From Diadema setosum (lineage: Eukaryota; Echinodermata; Echinoidea; Diadematoida; Diadematidae), in contig CM067067.1 in NCBI GenBank assembly GCA_033980235.1, positions 2,781,001 through 2,845,000 on the forward strand: DNA of 64,000 nucleotides. The letters run 5' to 3'. How positions within the stretch are numbered: position 1 is the stretch's first letter; every line of letters starts with the position of its first letter. The notes below the pieces were generated by a model that worked only from the letters and a program-made list of their open reading frames with translations, had not been told where the DNA came from and did no database searches. Position numbers and translations under genes: made by a program. Below are positions 23,001-35,554 of this stretch, in pieces.

Positions 23001-24919
23001 GCTTCAAATATATAAGTTTACTAACCAAACGACTTACGTTAACTTCCGCCATCCAAGCCGTGCACATCTTTAAAAATCCCTTCTCTTAATAACTGATGCT
23101 ACATGTGCCCATTGAGTTCCTCTTCCGTCAATTTACATTAATATGAAATTGAAGGATAGAATTTTAAAGGAGTGGTTTCAGCCATCTTTTCCCTTCAGAA
23201 ATGAATCACTGAATAGAACACTTTGACAGAGTGAAGAAGACAATAAAAAAAAATCCTCTCTGAATATTTGCTCTATTGTAACAAACTGAGAGGACTAAAA
23301 AAAAATACCCGTACGAGACAAAAACCAGCAGGAACGTAGCATTACGCATGATGAAAGACAGTATTTGCATAAAATCAGGACGCTAAAAAATGATAATAAT
23401 GATAATGATCTCCCCACCCCCACCTCTCCCATCTCCATTCCCCATTGGCAAGTTGGGGAAGAATGGACTAAAAATAAGTGAACAAACAAATTACGAGATT
23501 TTAAAAAAAAAAAAAAAAATGAATGAAGCCATTAGCCCGGAGAGAGAACAGTGAGATGGCAAAATTAATTACCGTTTAGTCAGCGTATTCGTGATGGAGG
23601 TATAGAGTCTCGATGTATACATTGTAAGCCATTTTTTTTTCATTGATCTTATTTGTAGTTTGTGAATGAGGAAATATGTCTCTGTCTGTATAATATTCAG
23701 TTGTCTGTGTGTGTCTGTGTTCAGCACACTAAATGATGTTAGCTTGTGAAATGTCAGCGACATAATTATATTTCATTTGTCCAAGAGCAAAATCAAAGTG
23801 TTCATGCGGAATTAGAAATAGGCCTACAGGAGTAATGTTTGTCACTACAGTGGTGCGGTGATTTGCACAATACACAATTATGAATTACAGAAATGCAACT
23901 ATCTACTTTGGGAGTCACACAAGTCAGTATTAAATAATAGACCCACAAAATGCCTTCAAACCCGGATGTAAACAAAGTGAAAAAAAAAGAAGATAATTTG
24001 CAGTGTTCTTCATGTCTTTTCAAGTCTCTATACGTTGTTGTTGTTGTCGTTGTTGTAGTTGTTGTATAGTTGTTGTTGTTGTTGTTGATGCCTGTCTCTG
24101 GATGCTTTACATTGTAATAAATTTTGTGTTATTTAAATGACTGCTTTCTTTTTATTCTATCATTGATTTGTTATCTTGTTAGTTTACTTTCGCAAACAAT
24201 TTTGTGATCTTTAACATTTAGCGTCTACACCTTCCACCTGCCTTTGCCGGATGGGTCAAACATTACATTTCTACAACTGCGATGTGCGATTGACAAAAGG
24301 ACACGAAACAGCAGTCATTCGAACTTCTCAAGGCCCAGTTATACTGCTCTTTGTCTCTAGTTATCCGGACAAAATAACGGATTTAAAGGAGTTTGACATG
24401 TTCGGTTTCCTCTCTTTAGGGTGGACACTTCCAGTAGATTACCTATGACCTCCAAAGAGGCTTACGGACCTGCAGACTCCAACTTGTGAGATCGACAGTA
24501 AGGCTAAGGCATCTGAGAGAAAGGCCACGGCTGTCTGTTTCGGTCTAGTGGTGTTATTCCCCACATAGATTCTTGGAGTACATTTTTAGATTTGAGTCAC
24601 GTCCCTGTATATTTTTTTATACCGTTACAACACTTATTGGGATGGTGATTATTTCTGCAACTATTTGAACCCTTCAAAGACTTGTAAAACTTAGACCTCA
24701 CCGAAAGTGACAGAATAATCAGCAAGTTGATTGTGGTCACTCTTACGGAAGAAGTAGAAGAAGAAGAAGAATGCAAGAGAGAAGTAGGACGAACAGGGCA
24801 AACACTTACATACAGCATAGAGTAATATATAAGTCAACATTTAAGTTTTTATTTTATCATTAAAAAAATAAGTTACACACTTGGCGGGGTAAGCCAGTAG
24901 GGAGTTTGAGTGTACGTTA

Positions 24920-25301
24920 GACGTGATTTTAATTTGATAGAATTTGACGCCAACCGAGCTGTTTTGGAAGGCTGTTCCACAATCACAGCAATGTGATTTT
25001 GGTATCTGTCTACGGGTCGACCTATCAATTGAAAACCCATTTCACTTCTCTCACAAAGACACGGTGAAATCCCGGTGAAGTGGTCAAGCACAATCATATG
25101 CATTAATTAAGACGTGATTTTAATTTGATAGAATTTGACGCCAACCGAGCTGTTTTGGAAGGCTGTTCCACAATCACAGCAATGTGATTTTGGTATCTGC
25201 CTAAGGGTCGACCTATCAATTGAAAACCCATTTCACTTCTCTCACAAAGACACGGTGAAATCCCGGTGAAGTGGTCAAGCACAATCATATGCATTAATGA
25301 G
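24920..25301. repeat. 191-bp tandem duplication
   Basis: Two adjacent copies, 24920-25110 and 25111-25301, begin GACGTGATTTTAATTTGATA and end with ATATGCATTAAT. They differ at only a few positions (for example TGTCTACGGG against TGCCTAAGGG), so the duplication is recent. No gene is visible within the unit. Confidence 0.9.
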
Positions 25302-25819
25302 AAGAATAAAGGCTGCTGATATATTCAATTATCTAGAAGTATTGATGACTGATTCACAACAACACGCACACAATTAAAACACGCAAATAAGACACATGCA
25401 CACACCCACCTACAAACTTTTATTCTGGTCGGTAGTCCGTTTCTTTAGTATGAAAATATCGTGTGTAGCCTCATATTCATTATTACAATTACTCTTTAAA
25501 TCGTCCTATAGAAGCGATATATAATAGCGACATAATGTGTATTCCTGCCACGCGTCAGCTACACACTACTACCCTGCGAGTGACCGCACGGAGCGTTGCC
25601 AGGAACACACCCCTTGCAAGACCGAGGCATCGTCCTGCGGTTTGACCTTCCACCAGCCCACGAGTGGTCTACCGATTATACCAGTGCCCATGTACACCGC
25701 ACCGTGCACAAACTTGTGGGCAGATGTAAACAAAACACACAGGTACAGGCAAGCACTAAATGTTGATTAGTATAGCACTATGCCAAACAAACAAATAGAG
25801 TATGACATTCAAAACATAC

Positions 25820-25867
25820 CTGATGAAGCAAAGAAATGATTGAGACGAATATTATGAATCGATCCAT
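25820..25867 (-). CDS. Gene A exon 1: initiator Met and signal peptide
   Basis: This 48-base exon encodes MDRFIIFVSIISLLHQ. It has a charged start and an uninterrupted hydrophobic core, as in a cleavable signal peptide. The start context is GTCATGG, with G at +4. It ends CAG|GTATGT in phase 0, which joins in frame to exon 2 (ALGRVEISYELKHY). It is too short to stand out as an ORF. The next exon is about 16.5 kb away, so the join rests on phase, signal-peptide character and the CpG-richer DNA upstream, not on continuity. Confidence 0.75.
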
Positions 25868-26110
25868 GACTTTCCACTGAAGGCTGAAACTTTTTGGCTT
25901 GATATCTTGCCTGCTTGTGCGATGTGAGATACTCTCCCTCCTGCGCGCACCGCCCCGCGCAACTGAAAACTCTTCGGCCTTCTGAGCCCTACCACGTCAG
26001 GATACACGACGACAGAATTGGACGCCTTACATAAAAGTCCGTGGGAGTTGTGGGGGTGCGATGGATGCAGGATTGGTCGGTCCAGTGCGTCCACAATAAT
26101 GCCAGTCTTT
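25868..26110 (-). promoter_or_regulatory. Gene A 5' UTR and probable promoter region
   Basis: The sequence immediately upstream of the initiator codon is GC/CpG-richer than its surroundings (GCGCGGGGCGGTGCGCGC near 25940-25960). On the minus strand it carries a CCAAT motif (GACCAATCC near 26072) and a TTTTATG-type AT element near 26030. This fits a transcription start roughly 100-200 bases before the ATG. It is inferred from composition and motifs only. Confidence 0.4.
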
Positions 26111-26907
26111 CGTCACGAATGATAAAGAAAGTCTTCACAAAAGAGTTACAAAGCAGCCTCCATGAAAGGTGAGGGTCTCGTAACAGGCAGGGACTGGGTG
26201 TAACTTAAAATAGACACAAAGTCGAGGCCGGAATTAGACAATTAATTTATCCATGTGTATAATAATAAAATTGTTCTTTAAAAGCACTAAAGGAAAATGG
26301 AGATGCTGGCTCATGTCATCATGTTTTCCGGGTTTTGGTCACACATCGATTGGTTTATTCTAATACTATGTTTATATCAGGACAGAACGCACCATCCACG
26401 TATCTGGTAATTTATACTATATTTTTCGGTAGGCTTAGAGCTCAGGGCAGGGTTTAGACTATTTGATGATTTTGACCACTTTGATCATTTTGGTAAGTTT
26501 AATGATCTATTTACTGTTTAAAGTCTTGCACTGCAAGAAAAATATCCCCGACGTTGATTATCAAGAAGTCACATATGACAAGCATTAAAAGGAAGCAATT
26601 CAATTTTTGTTTCTTCTAACACATCCAAGAATTGAGACAATTATGATTTATGAGAATTGAAAGCGTTTACCAATTCGGTAACAATGTCATCATTACCATC
26701 ATTGTTATCCCCATTGTTGTTGTTGTTATTATCATTAGTAGAAATCTCAGCATAGTAGTTGTGTCTCAAGTGTCAGCAATCTTTTAATACCAATCTTTTA
26801 ATATCATCGTTGTCATTACTATTAGTTATCGTTATCACTATCATCATATTCATAAGGAAGTTCTCTTAACTTCTTTAACTCGATGTACATGATATGTACA
26901 TCAATAC

Positions 26908-27148
<241 letters not shown>

Positions 27149-27749
27149 GTATAATTTTTCTTTCTCTGGTGGCCCTTTCGAATATAAAATATTGGTGGTC
27201 CGAAACAGACCTGTAGTGGTCTTAAATATAAAAAAAGGACATATAAAAAGTTGATTTTGAATTCTAGCTGCCCGATCGAGCCACCATAAGAGGGAAATTT
27301 GGTGGCCCGACATCCTGCCAACTCATGACAGCAGTTCTACCAAGGAGGTAGATCGTACTTCCATGGTTCTACCTTCATGACTGGACCTAATCATCGCCCG
27401 ACCGACGGTGAGGGGATACCGCTGAGGGTCGCAGGAAGACAATGGCGTTCTACGTAAGTTGACCCCACCCTCTATATCCCCTCTTGTTATTGGGCAATCG
27501 CCGATGACATCATGTACTGATTGCGAATTGGGGATTTCTATGAATGGTGGAGTAAAACGTGATTCTAAGATTGGTAACACCAAGGAAGCCTTCTTTTCAC
27601 CTCCCTGGTAACGTGGTCGAGTCACTTCATAATTTCGTAGTAAATTACTTTTGCCAAGCGTTTGATCAGCATGCTCTTAAATCGACACTATGGTTGTAAT
27701 GGTTTACCGCATGGGATTTAACACATTTTGGGCAAACACGAAACAGGAA

Positions 27750-27766
27750 TTGGTTCAAGTAATTCC

Positions 27767-27822
<56 letters not shown>

Positions 27823-27830
27823 GTAATTCC

Positions 27831-27919
<89 letters not shown>

Positions 27920-27925
27920 CGTAAT
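27750..27925. repeat. AT tract with repeated TTCAAGTAATTCCTTGAA
   Basis: The self-complementary-like block TTCAAGTAATTCCTTGAA occurs at about 27753 and 27816, separated by (AT)n. It is followed by ACGTAATATA...TATATTACGT, which is a perfect palindrome around another (AT)n. A strong cruciform is possible. Confidence 0.8.
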
Positions 27926-30364
27926 CAACTATGGTAACCCGTTAAACGAGTCTTGAATATTGACTTTCGATAGTAGCATGCCACTACTCACTTTAACTAG
28001 CTCCTGATTATTTCCGGTAGCTTCTTCGGTGATATCATCCACCGAGACAACTCTGCATTATAAAGGTTACAGACGTTTGTGCACCACTGGTTAAACGTTA
28101 TGCAATCCGGTATCTTCGGCTTTTGCAATCAACTCTTTGAAAATAATTCTGAAATAATGTTTGTTTATCTTTATTTTGATCAAGGCTTGATTCAAGGCTC
28201 ACCTTGAATTTCACCTCTGTAGGATTAGGATTTTTTTTGTCATCAAATCGTCAGTCACTCGTGACAAACTTTTGTGTGCGTGTTTGTTTGTTTGTTTGTG
28301 TGTGTGTGTGTGTGTGTACTTCGTGAGTCTAGAATTGACATATGATATGAAATGACGGTGGTCTTGGGTGCTTCTGTGCGTCCGGATTGTTTGCTAGTAT
28401 TTCAGTGTCCCTAGCTGTAAAGTAACGTCCTTGTCACTCATTGACCACTATGTTTATTAACTTGCTGCCTTCGACAAATTGACATACTATCTCCTTGGAT
28501 GTCACATGCTTACAGGACACACCAGTTTCCCATAGGTTTATCTTCCACAGCAATTCATCAGTGTATGTCATAACCTAAATTTTTTTTTAACTATATGACA
28601 TCTAAAAACCTTTTATTCAATTTGAAAGAATATTATCTTTACCATGAACGTCTGACACATGTCAAGTGGCAGCCAAAATGTTTTCGCCGTGCAGAAACTT
28701 CCCACATACACATGTATTAGAGGACTTTTTTGAAGGGGGAGGGTGGGGTAGGGGGTCGCTTTTTCTGACAATGCATGGCAGCGAAATTGGGTACTGTGAA
28801 CTTCCTCAATCACTGACTTCTATAGCACAGAAATTCCAAATCGAAGAATTCCGAACGACACCTATAATGGCAGAGAGTTGGGGGATTTTCATGTCATTAT
28901 CATTTTGGCACTATGTACGAACTTCATGAAAGTACATGTAGAATACGCGCAAGTACCAAGTATAATAGGTTTCTCTCCCATATTCTTTAAAAAAAAAATG
29001 TATTGTCAGTTTCTTCTCTGACACTCTGGAATGTGCAAATTCCCATTTGAATTTTCGGCTTTCGTCAGTTTGAAACAAAATCTTGTGCTCTGCAATTCAA
29101 TTTCGCCAGCCATACTAGCAGAGTATGTACCGACGAGACTGCAAAATCAATGTCTTCTACTGACAATCATTTACATCAGCTTCACTCAAATCGTCTCCCA
29201 GATATAGATTATGGTATCATTATGATACTGTAAATATTACTGGACTCGAACCGTTTAGTCATTGCTTTTACGTCGCTTTAATCATACATCGGTAAACAAA
29301 AATCCCTTCACAGCACTCTCTCACTTAAACCTGTCCACTCGATAGACACACAAATACAATGTATTATACTCACACAACATGAACAGTGTTATGGCAGCTA
29401 GAATAAAGCAATTGAAGAAATGCTTTAGGAGAAAATATGCCGTTGAAGCATTATTCTCAAATTTTAAAAAAAAGACATCGACGGACTTTCCAACACTCTT
29501 TATGGATTTAAAAGTTTGCATTTATTGATAAAAAAATTAGTTAAATCAACGAGGATATGACATTTGAATCTATCGTGGAGGTATTTTATATTTTTTCTCT
29601 TTGAAGACATTTCATTTTTTTTTTGTCGTGGAGCAAACCAACCCCCCCAAAACATAAACAAATAAAATAACAGAAAAAATCCTTAAAAGACTTTGCCTTT
29701 TATCACTACTTAAACTAGATGATCTTTATCTTTTTTGTAGGGACTGCATGATACGCCAACTGTTTGAATCAGTTGATCTGAAGAAATGGTTTATATCTTT
29801 CAATCCTTTTATCCACTTATCAAAACTGCATTCTTGTGCTTGATTGTCAATGAATCCTGGGAAAGGAACGTATCACATTATTATTTATGTTAATATAGCC
29901 TATCAATCTCGGTCCGAGGGCAATATACGGCATTTATGATTATGTTTTATTGCTGTGCCTGTTCAACACAATCAGCATTGTACTGAAATCACTTTGTGTC
30001 ATTATGATAACTGAGTAAACACTAGGCCTACACATTAGAAAATCGTTAGTAGTCAAAATGGCAAAACTTACTCCTGGCACTATACCTCCAACTATAGGCC
30101 CCTGATGGTCATGGCTGAAGCCTGCCGAACAATCACCATTGTTGTTCTGTATTATGGTAGCGGGGATGCGTCATGCATGCAGGTTACAACGGTGTAGGAG
30201 ATTTGTATTTGCTTTTTTTTTGGGGGGGGGGGGGGCATGCTATTATCCAACTATTTTACTGTTGTCAGAGACCCTTAATATTTTGTGCAATGTGACAGGG
30301 AGAAATACAATAGTTCACCGTCACTTAAGAAACATCGATAATTGTTTATGAAAAATAAGTTTAG

Positions 30365-30480
30365 CAAAACAAGCTCCTGAAAACTGTTTATCCAATAGTG
30401 GCAAGCCAATGGAGTAAAATGGAGTCAAAAGGGGCCTGAGCTTTCGATCCTACAGCAGAATCTTCGTCAGAGGCAATTTG
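30365..30480 (+). repeat. Dispersed repeat copy 1 (GGGGCCTGAGCTTTCGATCC)
   Basis: Shares CCAATGGAGTAAAATGGAGT, AAAAGGGGCCTGAGC and AGCAGAATCTTCGTCAGAGG with 32655-32766, in the same orientation. A dispersed non-coding element. Confidence 0.75.
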
Positions 30481-31909
30481 CAAGTTTGAGAAGAGTCAGT
30501 AGGCCTAATGACAAAGTGCAAATTAACTGAGTTTCTTATGTTGCCGCTTTGTCTTCACATTCTCCAATATTTAGTCTGACAAAAATGACAGAATCGAAGA
30601 AACAATTCGTTTCATAAGATCCAACTTTTCTAAGTAAATTTCAAAAGAAGTAGGAATAAACAAGTCCCTAGAATATAGGGTATAAGCTGAACGATATCAG
30701 TGTATATATGCCGTTTTAAGCAAGTTGTTAGTTTACGCGTGCAAAAATCTAATAATTGAAGGCTTTGCTCCGGTAAAAATGGCGTGTGCTGTTTTTTTTT
30801 TTTTTTTTTTTGGTTTTGGGGTTTTTTTTTTTCCCTTCTACAGATTTCATTTCATCCATTTCTACATTGAAAACAACAAGAGTTACAGTTTCAAGTCGAA
30901 GTATAATCCTATTTATCGTGGGGTTAATAAAAACCTCTTACAGGCTCGATGGGAAAAGGCCCCAAAGTAAGTTTTAAACTTTCACGAGTTAAAATAAGGG
31001 TTCTTGTGGAATACAAAATAATGGTACACGAACAAAGTTAAGTGGAGAAGGAAAAGAGTGAAGTACTGGCAGAATATACAAAACTAAGTTGTTATTTATA
31101 TGAAGTGCGTCTGAAGTTATTTCTAAACTGCTTTTGAGAAGTTTGTATACTTTGGTTTTGATGACACCTCCATTCCTTTCTGTAGAACCGTCTAACTCGC
31201 TCTTATACCATCACTGGTGCAATCACAACTGAACAGGATTTCACTCCGTTTTAAACATCGACCCACTCAACTCTTCCTATACATACCTTACCAGCAAAAG
31301 CACTCAGGTATTACAAAGTAAACAAAACACATAGTCAAGTGACAGAGAAGTAGTTTGGCATGATTTTTTCCCCTTTGCTTTATTTACACTATCATACAGA
31401 TTGTCGATCATATAGTGTGGTCTCGTGACAGAGTGCCATGCACAATCTTACATATACACAGCCTATTTACAATAATATTGTAGTATGAGGACATGGAAAA
31501 GATACATAACGTATATAACAATCATAGAACATAGATTGCAATTATATACAACGCGGTATGATCTATGACACTAATCTTCCCAATGAAGCTGCTTTAAAGC
31601 AAACGAACCATTATACTTTAAGTAACTGACCAAGCAAATGATAATATCGTCAGCTCATGGGTAATTTTGTCTCACAAGAGTATGTGAAACCCACGCAAAC
31701 AACAACAACAACAAAAAGAAATAGAAGAAAAGTTTTAACAAGGTATGATGACACCATCATGTTACTGCCATAATGAAGTAAAATTCATTAAAAAAAACAT
31801 GACATGCTGTCTATTCATTACCTAGTTTTGTATCTCTGTGCATGCATGTGTGCGTATGTGTGTCTGTATGTATGTGCGTAATGGGTGTGTTTGAATGTAT
31901 TATTGAGAT

Positions 31910-32065
31910 TTAAAGGGATGGTATACTTTTGGTTGAGATGGGCCTGAGGTTTCCAACTTTTTTGTGAGATAATGAGAAACCTCTTATGAAACATGAAAGA
32001 GCATGTAATTCCAGGAGTGGCTGAGGCTGAGATATCCAAAACAAGGGATCCTTATCCTTTGTTTT

Positions 32066-32116
<51 letters not shown>

Positions 32117-32265
32117 AGCCATTTCAAAACCGATTTTCATCAAATAAACTTTGAATCCCTTTCAGAATTGGATGCTCTGTAACATTTCATAGGTGGTTTC
32201 TTAGTATCTCGCAAAATGTTAAAAGCTCAATCCCTGTCTCAACCAATACAATACCATCCCTTTAA
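31910..32265. mobile_element. Palindromic MITE with TTAAAGGGATGGTAT ends
   Basis: The left end TTAAAGGGATGGTAT pairs with the right end ATACCATCCCTTTAA. Further inside, GGTTGAGA pairs with TCTCAACC and the (TA)n at 32059-32112 sits at the apex. TTAA at both ends may be the target duplication or part of the TIR. No coding capacity. Confidence 0.7.
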
Positions 32266-32654
32266 GAAATTACGTGGCATGTTACAACATAAAGACAAAT
32301 GTCATGATGGTGGCGACAAGGAAATGAAATATAAAGGGTTGAATAAGCTATAAAAATACCGATTGAATGTTTTTCACAATCTATGTCTAAAAGAAGATAA
32401 CCTACTTTCAGTACCTGATCTTGCTAATGGTTTGCTTAATTTCTGTCTATCATGAAAATACCACTGAATGACTTTTGTCTTCGAAAATGGCAAGGAAGGC
32501 ACTCATTATGGGAATATTAGTTTCCTCCATTGGTAGACCGGTAGGGATAAAACGTCGGAATTTGACATTTCATACATACAAACAAGCAGACACACATATT
32601 ATTATGTATGTAGGGCCTATGTATGTATGTAAATGTATGTATGTATGTATCTGT

Positions 32655-32766
32655 AGCAAAGAAAGCTGCTAAACAGTGCTTATCCAATAAAGGCGAGCCA
32701 ATGGAGTAAAATGGAGTTAAAAGGGGCCTGAGCTTTCGATCCTAGCAGAATCTTCGTCAGAGGCAA
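32655..32766 (+). repeat. Dispersed repeat copy 2 (GGGGCCTGAGCTTTCGATCC)
   Basis: Second copy of the 30365-30480 repeat with a few substitutions, flanked by GTAT simple repeats on both sides. Confidence 0.75.
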
Positions 32767-32802
32767 AAATGATGTATGTATGTATCTATGTATGTCTGTA
32801 TG

Positions 32803-32835
<33 letters not shown>

Positions 32836-33291
32836 GTCTATCTATGAATGCATGTATTGACGCTTGGATGTATGTTTACGTCTTAAACACACAAGAAGAT
32901 AACAAGCTGTGCACCGCAATCTCCACTGATCGCCACGACAGCAGGTTGTCCTATACCTTGCTGGCTCAATGTTATGTTTTGGTTTGTTTCTAGTTTTTAC
33001 ACATTTGTGATGTTCTGGTTATGGTATAGCAGTAAGGACACCGTATATCTGGGAAACTTTGGAATAATTTCATGTGGCGGAGAAAGTACATTATAACCAA
33101 GACACAATGTAGTCGGCGTGATTGTTTGAGGACAGGTAAAGAAATGAAAGTGGTAATGTTAAAATATAAACATCATAAGCTGTCAAATATTTTACTCATT
33201 ATGCTGGGTTACTATTTCATCTTTTCTAATTCAAGCTCTGCCTCGAAAAAAAAAAAATCACAAGTTCCTGCTGCGTCACGTTTTTATACTA

Positions 33292-33439
33292 GGGAGCTTT
33301 AGATTTTAGACGCGCGGACGTTCAAAGAGAAAGAGACATGATCTGAGCGTGCGCAGTAACTTGATCCGCGCTACTGCGCACGCTCAGATCATGTTTTTTT
33401 TCTCTTTGAACGTCCGCGCGTCTAAAATCTAAAGCTCCC
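33292..33439. mobile_element. 148-bp near-perfect palindromic MITE, TA-flanked
   Basis: Starts GGGAGCTTTAGATTTTAGAC and ends with its reverse complement. The arms extend about 68 bases each through GACGCGCGGACGTTCAAAGA and ATGATCTGAGCGTGCGCAGT, separated by only about 10 bases. TA lies at both borders (33290-33291 and 33440-33441), as expected for a Tc1/mariner-type target duplication. The near-perfect arms suggest a young insertion. Confidence 0.8.
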
Positions 33440-33733
33440 TATTTTCGCATGACCGCGCGTTTTATTGCCGTTTTAGCCCACACAGAACGGCACAATAAGG
33501 CACTATCCCTCCGTGGAACAAACGTGAGCACCGAAACTGGAATGATCCTGTCTGCCGTAGTGTTATTGAAAGCGGACAGTTTTCTTGCGTCTGTTAAAAG
33601 GTTTCAACCGGACAACACCAAGACAATGTAATACAAAATAAAACTGAAATTTAAGGTACCAGTGGTACAGAGACGTATAATACACAAATACCACCATTTC
33701 GAACGACAAAAAACACGCGTATTTCCATCTTCT

Positions 33734-33765
33734 TCTTTTCTCTCTCTCTCTCTCTCTCTCTCTCC
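33734..33765. repeat. (CT)n microsatellite
   Basis: Pure CT dinucleotide run of about 30 bases downstream of gene B. Confidence 0.85.
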
Positions 33766-34164
33766 CAACTAGTATTTGGTGTCTTGCTGTCAATGTGCTG
33801 TCTATAATGTTACCACAATTTTCTTTATACCTACATGTACACACACATATACACTTACGTACGTGTAAAAAGATAAATAAGACAGAGAGAGCTAGGGCAA
33901 TCCACGTTTTGACACAGCGAAGAAGCGTTGATGTCGGACAGTTTTGGATCAGTCTGACAGCACGTTATCTCTATAGTGAGTCGTCCCGGCTACACCTATT
34001 TCACACCGAAGCTGACATTGACACTAAGAATGTAGGGCAAACGAACAGAAAATATTTGCATATCTAAACAGTATCACTAGAGATGCATTATATTCATTAT
34101 CTCAAAACACAACACAGTTCAAGGTCTTGCATTCGCCCCGGAATGTGTGACAGTTTTACAAACG

Positions 34165-34375
34165 TCATTGTTCAGACTCGGTCTCTGGCGGCCCCCTGAA
34201 AGAATACATGTTCGTATTGCTCAAATTTGTCTCCCATGGCGTGGTTTCGCTGGGCGTGCTAGCGTCCTCTAGCCGGAGTTGGGCGCCAGTTGGCGTGGTC
34301 GCAAAGGCGGGGTTGAGGAATCGAGTACCTTCTTTCTCGAGTTCGTCGTGATCAAAAGCCTCCCTCCGTTTTCTC
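34165..34375 (-). CDS. Gene B exon 12: cytoplasmic tail and stop
   Basis: Encodes RRKRREAFDHDELEKEG, then TRFLNPAFATTPTGAQ and further on TNLSNTNMYSFRGPP, ending ETESEQ with TGA at 34165-34167. The juxtamembrane basic cluster contains a lysine, and another follows in LEKEG. Ligand tails need lysines for Mindbomb/Neuralized ubiquitination. I see no C-terminal ATEV-type PDZ ligand. Asn-rich NLSNTN could act as a Mindbomb-type box, but this is inference. Acceptor GTGCAG|GAGA. Confidence 0.88.
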
Positions 34376-35462
34376 CTGCACCGTCAAGTTAGAAAAACAA
34401 ATGCAACTCTGTATACACTGACAAAGTTATTCTTAACCCTGCGAACATAAATACAATATACAGCAAAGGGCGAAACAATCTTTCCGTCTTTATTGCACTA
34501 CTGACTTCCCAAGATATATACAACTATATATCTGCCTTTTATGAAAACTCCTAAGTGTCACCGAGGAGAAAAGATTCAACTTTGACCACAAGTCGTTACA
34601 ACATAATTACAGCTTAATTGTGAAATACCAGAAAAGTGAGGTATGGGCCAGAGGTTATCACGCAAAGACATGAATAGAAAGTAACAGAAAATAAAATGTA
34701 TGAGTAAGCTATAGCACGGTAAACAATGTGAGAGGGAAGCAATGACTTTAAAATTCATTGCAGTCAAAATTTACGGTTTTACGCTGACCCCTGACCCCCC
34801 TTCTTACACATATGTGGCTTTGCATCCTTTATTTCATGACAATGGGTAAATTTAATTCAATTCAGTTCAATTCAATTCAATTCAATTCAATTCAATTCAA
34901 TTCAATTCAATTCAATTCAATTCAATTCAATTCAATTCAATTCGATTCAATTCAACATTCAATTCAATTCAAATCACATCAGTTTAACTCAATCCAATTG
35001 AATTCACATCAATTCTACTCAAACATTATTTCAATTTTGGAACAGAAAATATACAACGGAGCAATTCTTACCAGGCGGCAACAATATTATTATTTGTCTC
35101 TTTTGTAAAGGTATCACGATCGTTACGACAGCATACGAGTAAGCAACTCTCATTGCCACTTTTGCATGAAAATTCTGCAGAGAACGTTTAATGAAGATCA
35201 CAGGAGCAGGGAATACTAATAATGATATTCAAGGTGTCAAAACCTTCTGAAAATGTTTGGAATCTGTGTCTAGCTCTTTGTTTTGTCGTACTTTTAATGC
35301 ACTAATAATATGTCAAGGCAGAAACATAAAACAATGTTACACTAACCAGTGAGGACATGGTTTCATGAGGTAATCATGAATGTTTTTATTTTGATAATAT
35401 GCTACATGGGGCTATGAAACCACAAGATGTATCAAGCAAACTCCGCTTTCTCGTAGTCTTAC
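34376..35462 (-). other. Gene B intron 11 with (TTCAA)n microsatellite
   Basis: Contains about 110 bases of TTCAA pentanucleotide repeat (34852-34965) decaying into degenerate copies. No exon seen. Confidence 0.65.
34852..34965. repeat. (TTCAA)n pentanucleotide microsatellite
   Basis: Around 20 near-perfect TTCAA units; the right flank has mutated units. Its Ser-Ile-Gln-Phe-Asn frame is not a gene. Confidence 0.95.
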
Positions 35463-35554
35463 CTCTTCACATACACATACAGTAATATGACCACGATGAT
35501 GAGGATGATCAACGCGATGACCACGAAGACGAACCAGTTGTGGGTCATCCATTC
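35463..35554 (-). CDS. Gene B exon 11: transmembrane helix
   Basis: Encodes EWMTHNW, then the helix FVFVVIALIILIIVVILLYV, then YVKR. A helix of about 24 hydrophobic residues followed by basic residues is a type I stop-transfer anchor. Acceptor TTGACAG|GAATGG, donor AG|GTAAGA, 92 bases. Confidence 0.93.

Larger units (their letters stand above)
9308..25819 (-). other. Gene A intron 1 (about 16.5 kb)
   Basis: Separates the signal-peptide exon from the MNNL exons. It holds the LINE (13590-19650), its flanking inverted arms, a GTT microsatellite and the 191-base duplication. In 9308-12770 and 20045-24915 I see only AT-rich DNA with short simple repeats (poly-T near 10150 and 21460, GTT near 24035-24085, GACA near 21940-21985) and no credible exon. 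Confidence 0.6.
1..25867 (-). other. Gene A: Notch-ligand-like (DSL family) gene, 3' end outside window
   Basis: Seven coding exons can be joined through GT-AG sites with consistent phases into 584 residues: signal peptide (1-16), MNNL/C2-like domain (about 17-162), DSL domain (about 170-217), one calcium-binding EGF, then seven more EGFs, an atypical EGF with a CPPETTC core and the start of another. DSL proteins are cell-surface ligands that bind Notch EGF repeats on neighbouring cells. The paralogue, gene B, predicts that the missing 3' part holds the last EGFs, a juxtamembrane region, a transmembrane helix and a cytoplasmic tail. Odd points are a roughly 16.5-kb first intron containing a LINE, a DSL loop lacking several canonical residues, and no DOS-type EGFs. 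Family assignment is firm from MNNL+DSL+EGF order. Actual Notch binding is inference. Confidence 0.88.
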
